Below, in pieces: positions 28,781 to 39,499 of a stretch of 60,000 nt of DNA. Both the position numbers and the translations under genes were made by a program. The notes beneath the pieces were generated by a model, which saw only the letters and a list, made by a program, of their open reading frames with translations, ran no database searches and was not told where the DNA came from. How positions within the stretch are numbered: the stretch's first letter is position 1; each line of letters starts with the position of its first letter. Origin of the DNA: Symsagittifera roscoffensis (taxonomy: Eukaryota > Xenacoelomorpha > Acoela > Convolutidae); NCBI RefSeq assembly GCF_963678635.1, contig NC_087063.1:1712073-1772072 (forward strand), written 5' to 3'.

Positions 28781-28803
28781 GTTCGAGACTTATGGTCGCA
28801 CCA
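28781..28803 (-). promoter_or_regulatory. Primer-binding site
   Basis: Two bases inside the 5' LTR the minus strand reads TGGTGCGACCATAAGTCTCG followed by AAC. Its complement ends GTCGCACCA and contains GTTCGAGAC, i.e. a tRNA CCA end plus a T-loop. Spacing between T-loop and CCA is one base shorter than canonical. The isoacceptor is not identified. Confidence 0.8.
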
Positions 28804-28805
28804 GA

Positions 28806-29215
28806 TGAGTTAGGACCGAGTTGGTCAACTCATAGAGTAATTTCGGATAGGGTACACCGTCTGCTCGTCACGCTATCTTATTTTCGGCCGGATAGATTCG
28901 TGCAACTTCTTAGTCTAATACCGATCCTAATCTTACTCTTATACTATCTAGTCTCAGGTTGTTTAACTAGTCTCTGCTAGGCTCAATAGATCTAGGGTAT
29001 ACTGGTTTATTGCGGCTGCTGAAGTGCTCGGGAGAGTCCAACTAATTTCTAAGTTAAATTCAAATCTCTCTGGTGCTGAAATTACAAGTAACTTCAGCAC
29101 TTACAAATAAGTGGGTTGTTAGTTAGATGGATCATGATTGGTTAATATTAAATACTTTACATTGGTAAAATATCTAAATTATCCAATCATAAAATGTAGT
29201 TTAGATCAGGTTCCA
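28806..29215 (-). repeat. 5' LTR (right copy)
   Basis: Same 410-bp sequence as 10300-10709. On the minus strand it would carry promoter elements (CCAAT words and TATA-like TATTTAATATTAA, or AGTATAAGAG) and drive transcription leftward through the element. Confidence 0.95.
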
Positions 29216-29219
29216 GATT
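29216..29219. repeat. Target-site duplication GATT, right copy
   Basis: Direct repeat of 10296-10299. Confidence 0.8.
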
Positions 29220-29646
29220 TCTCACGTTTAGATAATTTTTATTTTACAACATTTTTAATGCATTGTGAAGTTTCTGTTTCGTGTGATAGATATTTGATAA
29301 ATGTGAATCTGGATGATTCCAATAATCTACAAGTCATTTTAAGTGATTTTCTGTAATAATGACTTTGACCTTTAATTGAGGATAAGAGATCATTTTGGAA
29401 AGCATCAGATAACTTGGAAAACATCACATTCATATTGAGTTATGCATCCTTTGAACACCTAACCTGGTAACATAATCAATTATTGCTGTCACAAAAACTT
29501 TATGAGAAACTTTTAATTTATATCACTCAGAACTTAGTAACGGTATATACTTGTCACGCAAATTTTTCGGAGCACACTTAGAAGGGACCGATCGTTTAGC
29601 AGACCAACCTTTTAGCATAAAAAGTGAAAAATGGGTCTTTTAGCAG
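29220..29646 (-). other. Right flank with possible decayed coding traces
   Basis: A 64-codon minus frame (29433-29239) and a nearby out-of-phase stretch reading VFVTAIIDYVTRLGVQRM (around 29500-29450) look protein-like, but they are separated by stops and a frame change. They could be relics of an older mobile element. Identity unknown. Confidence 0.25.
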
Positions 29647-30175
29647 ACCATCGTAATAAAGTGATGAATGATTGATTGACAGACACAAAAAGACGCTCAG
29701 TCTGGAGCCAAGCTTCCCCCCCCCCCCCCCCCCCTCCCCCAATTAAGTCAATTATCTCACGATTTGTCAACAAAACTATCAACTTCAGAAACACAACAGT
29801 CTAAATTAGCGGCATACCAAAGATAACACTCGTGTTTAACTTTTTGGCATCGCAATGATACAAACGCCTATCTTGAACACAATCATGACTATTAACAGGA
29901 AAAGTCCATCGTAACAGGAAAAGACCATCGTAATAAAGTGATGAATGATTGATTGACAGACACAAAAAGACGCTCAGTCTGGAGCCAAGCTTCCCCCCCC
30001 CTCCCCCAATTAAGTCAATTATCTCACGATTTGTCAACAAAACTATCAACTTCAGAAACACAACAGTCTAAATTAGCGGCATACCAAAGATAACACTCGT
30101 GTTTAACTTTTTGGCATCGCAATGATACAAACGCCTATCTTGAACACAATCATGACTATTAACAGGAAAAGAACA
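29647..30175. repeat. Tandem duplication, period ~277 bp
   Basis: The segment starting ACCATCGTAATAAAGTGATG at 29647 is repeated from 29924 with near-identity to the end AACAGGAAAAG. The two copies differ mainly in length of a C-run (about 20 versus 10 at the CTTCCCCC site). A short TCCATCGTAACAGGAAAAG echo lies at the junction. High identity indicates a recent event. Confidence 0.85.
29715..29740. repeat. Poly-C tract
   Basis: A run of about 19 C, a T and a further CCCCC; its counterpart at 29992 is much shorter. The tract is length-unstable and error-prone in sequencing. Confidence 0.9.
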
Positions 30176-33100
30176 AAGCAAGAGATGATCAGGCTTCATT
30201 AAAGGCTTCATCATAGATGAGCTAATCTTTTCATCAAGATTTTAAAGGTTTTATGCCTGCTTTGAAAGAACATCGTTGATGTTTTGACCCAGCATAGTTT
30301 TTGATATCAGTTAGTAAAAACCAAAATCAATATAACCTGAGCAAGTTTTTACGAAGTTTTGGCGTTATAAAATAATTTTTTCGCTACGTAATAATTACGA
30401 ATCTGTAACAATTAAAAATTTGTTTCCTTTTTATCGCACTGAATGTAATTCCCAAAAAAAAACATTCCATAGCAAAAAGTCGTTTTATTCATATAACTTG
30501 CGTAACATGCGTAAAGAATCTTATCTAGGGTTTTGTAAACGATTGTAGCATTTTGCTCTATATTTCTCAGAATTTTCATCAGGGGTTTTTGTGAAAACAT
30601 TATTTTGTTTCCAGAAACTCTAACTCTGTTTTTCATTCACTTTATTTTGACTTTTTAGAGGGATTCAATGCTTATTTATTTTCAATAAGGGTCAAGAAAC
30701 GACGTAAAACATTTATTGAATTAAAGTTTTTCATTTTTTGCTATTTTTGCAGTCTTTCGTTTGGTTTTCTTTGGGTTTCTGAAAAAAAGCAGTTGCATTC
30801 TCAACCAAAAAATGTGAAAATAACTCGAAGTCCTCATATCCAATAACTTCAGAGGAAAATTCAAATTTTAGATTTTCCAGTTTTTTTTAACTCTGTTTCC
30901 TGATTTTCAAGTTGAACTAGTTTTACAACAAAAATGTTCCACCTAAAACTTTTTTGAATCTCAAAGAGCTTATAAAACTATTTTTGAGATAGTAAGTTTC
31001 AAGTTAATAAAACTATCTTCTTTTTTTAGAGTTGATTAATTAGAAATTTGTTTTTCGTTTTGTCAACTAATTTTCAGCTTTTTCCTCTAGTTTATTATTT
31101 ATTTCATCAAATTTCATTTCTGAACATTTATAAAAGACAAAATTCATTTAAAATAATTTCTGATATACATAGTTTTTAATGGATAAATTGATGCATGAAC
31201 TTGAAATATTTCGAAAAATTTTTGTGACACAAAATTATTGCCAACGATTTTTAGAGTGCGAAAAAACTTTTTTATCGTTCTTTTGTCATGGCGTAAAGTA
31301 GTGATTTTTGGTTTTTTAGATATTTGAAAAACAGCGGCCACTTTCTGAAAAATTCATAAGACTAATTTTTTTGAATAGTTTAAGAATAAGCAGTGTTGAA
31401 AACTTAAATAAAACATAGTTGCCAGCAAAAAACATTGCGACTTTTTTTTAAAAAAAGAATAATTTTTAAATTTGATCGATTTTCAATTTTGAATGAATGA
31501 ATGACTTTATGATTTATAGATTTTGAAAAAATTGAATTTTCCAATGAATGAAAAAATTTAATTTTTATATAATTTTTCAATTTTTCGAGGAATTGCGTCG
31601 GCACAAATTTTGTTTTTGTCGGTACAAGACTGATTTGATTGCTTCATCTAGAATCGAAAAGTTTTAGTTTCAGAATTGTTCATCCGATGTCTTTAATTTT
31701 ATTTCAAATATTGAGATTTGCGAAAAATGGCGGAGCCTTCGGAAAGCAGTTTTTACAAACCTTCGAATCTATAGTAACGTTTTAGGCGATGATGAAGCTA
31801 AAAAACCGCGAAATTTAAGTGGAAGCTTTTAAAAAGTGCCAATTTAAAGTTTGGCAAAATAACTTCTTGATTTTTTTTTGTAGAGCCCACAAATTCAGCC
31901 TTGCAAATTTTTGGTTTTTCTTGGAAAACCACATCTAACAATCGCAAACATTCTAATTCCGCAAATATAACGACTAAATTTTTGTCAAATATCTATTGTA
32001 TAAAACAAAGTTCTTCGTTTTGGAACTGGCTTGTTTTTTTTTCGGTTTTGTAAATGGGTTTCAAGCAGAAAACAATCTAATCGTTGGAGGAGTAGTGTTG
32101 TGCTAATTCGATCCTCATTTACTAGTTATTCTAGTTTAATTCTACCTGAAAACCGAAAAACGTCAGAAAAGGAGGGCACGTTCTTTTGATGTTCATCCGA
32201 TCAACAAATAATCCGCTTAATAACATGATTTAACGATTAAAAGGGAGCTAACACTTTTGCTCCAGCAGAAAAAGCAGTAAAAAAACCAGCGGCATGTAAA
32301 ATGGAATAGAGTATTCGGTGCAGGATGTCTGGCTCGATTCAATCCAAGTCTGACTCTCTCTCTCTCTCTCTCTGTATTGATCCATTCAAGTGCGGTGTCT
32401 CAAATGTTTAACCACCATCGAATTTGCGAATTTGTGATACAGCTGAAAATGCTCAGTTAGCCGAAAGGCCTCAAAATTTTGTTGGAACCCTTGCAAGTTA
32501 AAACATTTTGGGAAATTTTTTAACTACACGCCCCCCTCCTAATGATAAAGGGTGGGGGTGGCGAAAAGATGTTTAGGAAGTAACCTATTAACGTATTAAC
32601 CACTGGCCTATTATTATCATTATTATAATTACTATTGTTATTATTATTATTATGATTATTTCGAAGGCAATAACGGATTCTTTTTGATCGGGTGGTGTTT
32701 TCTTCAGATAAGTTCCGACTTTTTATTCATTGATAAGGGTCGTTATTCCTTACGAGGGGCGATTAAGTTGAAGAAGGTAATGTTCTAAATTATCAAATTT
32801 CAGCTTCACAATCTCAAAAACATGGCAAATTTTTTGACTCAGTTGCAAAAAATGGCAATTTTATTTCAGTTCCATAGATACATACATTAATTCAAATTTT
32901 TTATTCATAACTCGGAAGCGATAACACGTGAGGCTAATTTAGGCTCAGTGGCTGCAGTTTGGTAGGCAATTTGGATAACCGTTTTTTTGGACCATCTCAA
33001 TTCCCCAGACTAAGTTGCCGCCGTGGTAAATCCCCCTTTTTGCGGTGACGGCCTCCAAATAAAGCGAAGCCTCTCCCACAGAGAATCAATATTTCCAGTC

Positions 33101-33978
33101 AAGCAGACATGAATGCATAATGGAACTAAACGCTCATTGAGCAGAAAAGACAAACTGTTTTCAGTTTTTGTAATTTTACCAAAATAAAGATATTTTTCAG
33201 TTTTGAAATTTACAGTTTTGAAACTGATAATAGATATAACTAGTATAATTAAATAGTTTTTTTTCTGGATATTGATATTGCTGTTCCTAACATATGCAAA
33301 CAGTTATGCCGACGTGCTAAGGTGTCATAAATTTTATGTTTTTTGTACTTGTTTCCAATTTTCCATGCAGCAGAATAAGACGCCCAGAAAATAGGGCGGG
33401 TATGGGGCTACAGGGAGGAAAAAACACTCGCACCTCTTTGAACTGTAGTTGTGGGCTGTACTAATGACCTACTAATAGGTATGGTCAAGGTCATACAATG
33501 GAGCTATTTGAATCCACTAACAGAGATTCTCGTCCGCCCAGTAACACAAAGCGAGACGAAATAATGGGAAAATGGGAAAAGATACCATTATTTGGGTATT
33601 TGATTTCCATGAACCGAGATAAAATTGCTACATACTGGTGCTGCCGTGCATATTTTTCACCAATTAGTGTTTCAAAAATTTACTTGAATGCGTGCTATTA
33701 AAACGGAGCATTTTTGAAACTGTTGATGAAAAATTGGAAACTTGTTAAAAGGTAACCAACCTTGGTTGTGTTGTTTTTGTCGTTCATAAAAAAAGGTTTG
33801 TGGGTTTCTAAAATTAAAAAAGTACTATTTTCTCAAAAAGTTTTAAAATCATTTAGGCTAATTTTAAAATTGAAAGAAAAAATGGAAACGTTTATCACAG
33901 AAAAAAAAAAGAAATTTTTTTTTGGAAAAAAATCGAGCATCCAATTTTTTTTTCAGACAAACAAATACCTTAATTCTA
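30176..33978. other. Gene-free spacer with microsatellites
   Basis: No supported gene. It contains a (TC)n run at about 32350-32373 and an ATT-rich imperfect microsatellite at about 32606-32660. A slightly GC-richer stretch at 33000-33080 shows no open frame with coding character. Confidence 0.5.
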
Positions 33979-34211
33979 TTTAAATTCGCTTCGGCTACTT
34001 ATAGTAATATTTGTTTGCTGCTCTTTTCTTATACAGACTATTAATAAAACATCAAAGCCCTTTTCGGAGCATGAATCCGCCTTTTGCTCAAACGTATCCG
34101 TGTGTGGTTGAATTTCACCATCCCTAAACACACGCGTCACTGGCGTTGAGAACATTAGTCCAATAAAACAAGGTGCCATGGGAAGAACTTCAAAGCAGCC
34201 GTCGGTCACCG
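33979..34211 (-). CDS. Possible single exon next to the assembly gap
   Basis: A pyrimidine-rich stretch followed by CGGTTAG| at 34212 gives a good 3' splice site on the minus strand. The frame that follows (VTDGCFEVLPMAPCFIGLMF and on, ending EFK and TAG) is GC-richer than its surroundings and reads like ordinary protein for about 77 codons. No family is recognised. Upstream exons would lie toward or beyond the gap at 34356-34555. Confidence 0.3.
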
Positions 34212-34355
34212 CTAACCGTTAGAGAAAAGAGGGAGTTATTAGAATTTATTGCGACTCCTAAAGCTCTCTCCTAACTTCCATTATCGTCCAGTTCTCAATA
34301 CCCTCCTTGTATGTTATCACCATTAGAATCTAAAATAAACTTTTTTAACGGTAAT

Positions 34356-34555
34356 NNNNNNNNNNNNNNNNNNNNNNNNNNNNNNNNNNNNNNNNNNNNN
34401 NNNNNNNNNNNNNNNNNNNNNNNNNNNNNNNNNNNNNNNNNNNNNNNNNNNNNNNNNNNNNNNNNNNNNNNNNNNNNNNNNNNNNNNNNNNNNNNNNNNN
34501 NNNNNNNNNNNNNNNNNNNNNNNNNNNNNNNNNNNNNNNNNNNNNNNNNNNNNNN
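34356..34555. other. Assembly gap (200 N)
   Basis: Exactly 200 undetermined bases, a usual placeholder size, so the true distance is unknown. Frames running through it are meaningless. Confidence 0.99.
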
Positions 34556-34629
34556 TCTGGAATTCTTGTCTTCCGATCACAACTGACATCAAATTTCCCG
34601 CTCGGTTTTTTTCTTTATAAGCACAACTT

Positions 34630-34908
34630 TCAAAATTTTGAGTTGGTTCCAATCGCATCCGAGAGGGCTTCAAAAAGTGTGTCACACGAAACATCCTGTT
34701 GATTATTCGTGAAACAAGTTTTTTCTTTAAAAAAGAATGAAACAAGTAGAGCACACTCATAGACAACACTACTCCTTGCTTTATATGGTCGGAACCAAAC
34801 CGTAGATTCTTTCAACTCTTGCTGAATGAACCAAGAACGAACGCTTTTGTCATTTGACTCTCGGAAAAACACCGTGTTTTTTTTGAAAATTTTGATAATG
34901 TCTGACAA
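34630..34908 (-). CDS. Weak candidate exon or gene relic right of the gap
   Basis: A 92-codon frame with protein-like composition (SWFIQQELKESTVWFRPYK) ends 75 bases before the gap. A second frame continues into the gap with no stop. It could belong with 33979-34211 to one gene broken by the gap, or be chance. Unrecognised. Confidence 0.2.
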   Translation of the reverse strand: MSDIIKIFKKNTVFFRESNDKSVRSWFIQQELKESTVWFRPYKARSSVVYECALLVSFFFKEKTCFTNNQQDVSCDTLFEALSDAIGTNSKF

Positions 34909-35025
34909 AGTCTATTTTAAATAAACGAGTCACTGCAAACAATTCACATCAAGTTCAAAATTGAAATGCTGATTTACCTACTTACAAACTAGAAATTTTG
35001 GATAATTTTTTGTCTATTTTTTTCT

Positions 35026-35047
35026 AGAAAATTCCTAGTCATGCAAT

Positions 35048-35099
<52 letters not shown>

Positions 35100-35500
35100 A
35101 TATAGTATATATTGTAAACTGTATGACAAGCATTTTTTTTAAAGCAGAATAATCTAACTTTTGAGTTGTAGCAGTCCAAATAACGCTTGGTTGTTTTTCC
35201 AGCAGTTGAAATAATTGTTCAGAGCTTTTTTTTTCAAAAAGAAAACGCTTATCGTACCATTTCTATATATGGAAATTGTATGATAAGCATTTTTTTCTTA
35301 CCATTTTTTTCTTTATTCCTTCTTTTCATGGAGATACACCAATTTCGATACCAAAACAACAAAAAAATAACTTTAGAATTCGATCAAATTCAATTGGCAA
35401 AAAAGTATGAAATTTTCATCAGTAGCTTTTTTCCATAGACTAAATGTATGAAATTGTATGAAATTGGTTAGCAATTTCAGTCAATGGAGGTCAAACCGGG
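35026..35500 (+). mobile_element. CCGGG-ended element, copy 2 with microsatellite
   Basis: It shares the CTAGTCATGCAATT start and the CATACCATTTC...TATATATGG...TGTATGATAAGCAT core. The end TCAATGGAGGTCAAACCGGG matches the 7588-8446 element. A (TA)n expansion fills 35051-35103. Confidence 0.6.
35051..35103. repeat. (TA)n microsatellite
   Basis: About 50 bases of alternating T and A inside the element copy, with one interruption near 35085. Confidence 0.95.
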
Positions 35501-37192
35501 TTTTTGAAAATTCGAGAAAAAAGGAAATCGGTTTTTTAAATTGATAATCATTGGAAGTTGAAATAAGGCAAGGGATTTAACGACCACTAAAACGTGCAAT
35601 AAATTGCGCTCCCAAAGCTCCGTAAACTTACCACAAAAAAATAACGACAAGTGAGATTCTCTATAATTGAAAGCACTAGCTTAATCTCCAATGAAATTGC
35701 CTGTTTTTGGTAAGAGTGGGGAGGAATGAGAGGGCAGCTTGCCTTAGAAAAGAAAGATATTTATGAACGGTGTTGTGGCTACATTTTCAAAAAAATATCT
35801 GCTCTGCAAAATTTATATGGCGAAAAAAATTTATTTCAGGAACCCTCAAAAAAAATTAAGTCGAGCCAGAAAAAGGTGAACTTGAATTTCAAAAATACCT
35901 GGGAAGAGGTTCCATGGATAATAAAGTGTTATAATGGAATTTCAAGGTCTGTCTCAAAAAAACTTGAATTTATCATGAACCTTAACTTGTTTTATCCAAG
36001 AATCTGGTTTTTCGAAAAAGTTTCCGTATAATTTCAGAAATCAAAATCTTATTTTATAAATTTTTTTCTCGTTATTTTCTAGGGTATCGCTGCCCATCGC
36101 CAACTTATCCCACACTACTTATGACTAACAATCTTACTTTGCCTACCCACTTTACGCACTTTAACCCCAACCCCCATCTCGTAATCTATTCCACTTACTG
36201 GGTGGTGAGAGGTTGATGAGATCCACGGGGGGGGGGGGGGGGGTTGGTTGTTGTAAATTGCTGGTGTGTTGAGTCAGGGGTTGGGGGACCTCAGGTGCGT
36301 GGGGAGGGAGAGGAGGGGGAGTGTGGAAGGGGAGGAGGAGCGGATTAGATGTCTGGGGGATAAAAAAGTGGGTAGGATGTGGGGTAAACGTTGGGGTACT
36401 TCGCATTCAAAGTTGTTGAAAATGTGCTGGATTTTGTTTTGCAAAATTTAAGTAGATAAGAGTTGGTTCAAAATGTAGAAAAAGCTGTATTTTTTGCAGA
36501 AAGTTTGGAAATATTTTAAGCCGAACATAATTCATTATAATTGATTTTGAATGGATTATAATCTATTCAAATTCTTTGAAATTAATGAATTATAATCGAT
36601 TGTGTGTTTCCAAAATGTAATTGTAATCCATTACAATGGCAACATTCTTGACCACAAAATTCGATTGAAATTGATTGTTATCCATGGAATCTCCTTGCGG
36701 GTACGCTTCTGATAGTCATGCAAAACTATCATTTTTTTAGTGAAATTTCAGTTTTTTTAAAGCATATTCGAAATTCTCTGAATCAATATCTTAAGTGCCG
36801 ATTTCACATTTTGCCGATTTCACATTTTTTTTTCAGTTCTGGCTATGAGCACATCATATTATTATAACAAATAATGTTTTTGATAAAGTTCAAGTACGCT
36901 ACGTTTTTTTGCCAAAAAGTAATAGATTCAACTTGATTGACTCTCAAACTCAATTTAAGTTTCAGGGCTTCTTGCAAAAACTGAGAAAGCATTGTGATCA
37001 GTACTTGAAATTTGTCTCTAATTTAATCTTATTATTAACTTATTATGAAAAATTGCCTAAGAACTGAAAACATTTTGTTATAACTGATATAATCTTATAT
37101 TTTTTATTGCGCTGTCTTATGTTCGAGTGATGTAATATTTGCAATGAGAATGCAGAAATTGGCCAAAAAATTGTTGTTCTCATTTTTTATGT
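35501..37192. repeat. Unit 1 of a ~1.7-kb tandem duplication
   Basis: From the CCGGG end at 35500 to about 37192 the sequence is repeated from 37235 to about 39175 with many small differences. Shared landmarks are the AACGACCACT-AAACGTGCAAT tract, a G/A-rich segment (36230-36380), an ATAATCGATTGTGTGTTTC tract, and the end TTGGCCAAAAA-TTGTT. It contains a 15-base poly-G. The minus-strand frame 36406-36161 is Pro-rich only because of the G-runs. Confidence 0.8.
36229..36243. repeat. Poly-G tract
   Basis: A run of about 15 G inside a 150-base G-rich stretch; the counterpart in unit 2 (near 37997) is much shorter. On the plus strand it could form G-quadruplexes. Confidence 0.9.
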
Positions 37193-37234
37193 ATGCATTT
37201 GTTAGCATTACCAGTCTATGGAGGCCAAACCGGG
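37193..37234 (+). repeat. CCGGG-element end fragment at the duplication junction
   Basis: AGCATTACCAGTCTATGGAGG followed by CCAAACCGGG repeats the end found at 35500 and sits exactly between the two duplication units. The duplicated unit therefore carried the element's terminus with it. Confidence 0.6.
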
Positions 37235-39175
37235 TTTTTGAAAATTTGAGAAAAAAGGAAATTAGTTTTTTAAATTGATAATCATTGGCAGTTGAAATAT
37301 GGGAAAGGATTTAACGACCACTTAAACGTGCAATGTTTTAAGCTCCCCGAAGCTGCGTTAACTTAACACAAAAAACATTGTCAAGTGAGATTCTGTATTT
37401 TTGAAAGCACTAGCTTAATCTCCAAAGAAATTGCCTGTTTTTGGTAAAACGCGATAAAAACGCAAGTAGCAAAAGGTAACACTTCCGTATGAAACTGCCT
37501 TGCTGTGTCACTCAAATATTTTTGAGTTCTGAGTGGGGAGGAATGAGAAGGCAGCTTGCCCCAGAAAACAAAGATTTTTATGAACGGTGTTTTAGCTACA
37601 TTTTCAAAAATGTCTGTTCTCCAAGATTTATATTGTTTCAGGAGTCCTCAAAAAAAAAAATTTAGCCAGAAAAAGGTGAGCTCGATTTTCGAAAAATACC
37701 TGCAAAGAATTTCTATGGATAGTAAAGTGGTAAAACTTATCCCACACTACTTATGACGAACAATCTTACTTTGCCTTCAGGAGTCCTCAAAAAAAAAAAT
37801 TTTAGCCAGAAAAAGGTGAGCTTGATTTTCGAAAAATACCTGCAAAGAATTTCTATGGATAGTAAAGTGGTAAAACTTATCCCACACTACTTATGACGAA
37901 CAATCTTACTTTGCCTACCCACTTTACGCACTTTAACCCCAACCCCCTCTTGTAATCTATTCCAATTACTGGGTGGTGAGAGGTTGATGAGATCTACGGG
38001 GGAAGGGGGTTGTTGTAAACTGCTGGTGTGTTGAGTCAGGGGTTCCGGGACCTCAGGGGCGTGGGCAGGGAGAAGAGGAGGGCGAAATGTGGAAGGGGAG
38101 GAGGAGGGGATTAGGTGTCTGGGGGGAAAAAGGTGGGTAGGATGGGGGGTAAACGTTGGAGTATTTCGCATTCAAATTTGTTGAAAATGTGCTGGATTTT
38201 GTTTTGCAAAAATTAAGTAGATAAGAGTGGGTTTATAATTCAAGTAGGCAGCAAAAAATGTAGAAAAAATTCTGCAAATTTTGCAGAAAGTTTCGATATA
38301 TTTTAAACAGAAAATAACTCATTATAATTGATTTTGAATGGATTGTAATCTATTCAAACTCTTTGAAATTAACGGATCAGAATCGATTGTGTGTTTCTAA
38401 AAGGTAATTGTAATCTATTACAATGGCAACACTCTTGACCACAAAAATCGATTAAAATTGTTTGTTATCCATGGAATCTCGTTGCGGGAACGCTTCTGAT
38501 AGTCATGCAAAATTATCATTTTTTTTGTGGAAACATAGTTTTTTTTAAAGCATATTCGAAATTCTTTAAATCAAAATCTGAAGTTGCGAAAAAAATATTA
38601 CTTAGAAAATTTGGATTGAATCAAACAGACTTCAGAACACTGCTTACTAATGCAAGCAACTTTTGGGTTCGTTTTAGATTTCATTTTTCTGGTTGAAATT
38701 TTTTTAAATATACGTTTCTAATCAATTGAACAATGTAGCACAGTTATAAAAATCCGCTATGAAAATTCTAAGTTTTGATTTCATGCCTAAATGAACACTA
38801 AGATTGCCGATTTTTTAATTTTTTTTCAGTTCTGGCCATGAGCACATTATATTATATCAAAAACTAATTCTGATAAAGTTCAAAAATGTTCCTTTTTTGC
38901 CAAAAAGTAATAGATTCAACTTGATTGACTCTCAAACTCAAGTTAAGTTTCAGAGATTCTTGCAAAAACTGTGAAGGCATTGTAATCAGTACTTGAAATT
39001 TGACTCTAATTTAACTTTAATAATAACTAATAATGAAAAATTGCCTAAAAATTGAAAAAAATTTGTTATAACTGACATAATCCTATATTTTTATTGCGCT
39101 GTGTTATGTTCGTGTGATGTAATACTTGCAATGAGAATGCAGAATTTGGCCAAAAAGTTGTTCTCATTTTTTGTT
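37235..39175. repeat. Unit 2 of the ~1.7-kb tandem duplication
   Basis: Second copy of 35501-37192, lengthened by insertions, including a nested 139-bp duplication at 37637-37916. Confidence 0.8.
37637..37916. repeat. Nested tandem duplication, period 139-140 bp
   Basis: TTCAGGAGTCCTC through CTTACTTTGCCT occurs at 37637-37776 and again at 37776-37916. The copies differ by one A in a poly-A run and by GAGCTCG versus GAGCTTG. Only one copy exists in unit 1, so this is younger than the large duplication. Confidence 0.85.
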
Positions 39176-39499
39176 TTGTGAAATTTTTGTTTTGATTTTG
39201 TTTTGACTTAGCAGGGAAAATTCAATAAAAGCTTTTTTTCCTGCCCACAATATGCATTTTGTAGGTGTTGTCATGCATCATGAGAACTATCTTAGAGAAT
39301 GATCAAAAAAATTGTCAATCTAACTGATAAGCGCACTAGATTGGCGCACAATTTTGTGTCTGTATGTTCCTGGATTCCAGAAACAAGTCTTTAAACATGT
39401 TAAAATTTTGTCGGAACGATCAAGGGAAATTAAAGAACAAAAGAAGAACAAAGGGAGCGTCCTTGTTGCGGAATCCGCTTACAATACACAAAATGCACA
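39176..39499. other. No gene seen
   Basis: AT-rich spacer between the tandem duplication and the inverted CCGGG-ended element. Confidence 0.4.

Larger units (their letters stand above)
10300..29215 (-). mobile_element. Complete 18.9-kb Ty3/gypsy-type env-bearing LTR retroelement
   Basis: Two 410-bp LTRs (TG...CA) in direct orientation, GATT target duplications, a primer site next to the right LTR and a Gag-Pol frame on the minus strand define the unit. Minus-strand gene order: 155-aa basic ORF, gag-pol (2740 aa), 76-aa and 62-aa membrane ORFs, a 378-codon frame lacking ATG, env-like (872 aa), and a 601-aa ORF. All frames are intact. Typical env-bearing gypsy elements are roughly 6-10 kb, so this is about twice the usual size because of a long polyprotein, extra genes, and long 5' and 3' untranslated parts. 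Side-by-side reading shows no difference between the LTRs, which implies recent insertion. The coding strand is strikingly A/C-rich and poor in G through the whole internal region. Confidence 0.95.

Noticed and set aside
34311-34769. Frames spanning the N gap
   Set aside because: Undetermined bases cannot support translation.
36161-36406. Pro-rich minus-strand frame
   Set aside because: Produced by poly-G and GGGA-rich DNA; the duplicated copy (38171-37887) differs by indels.
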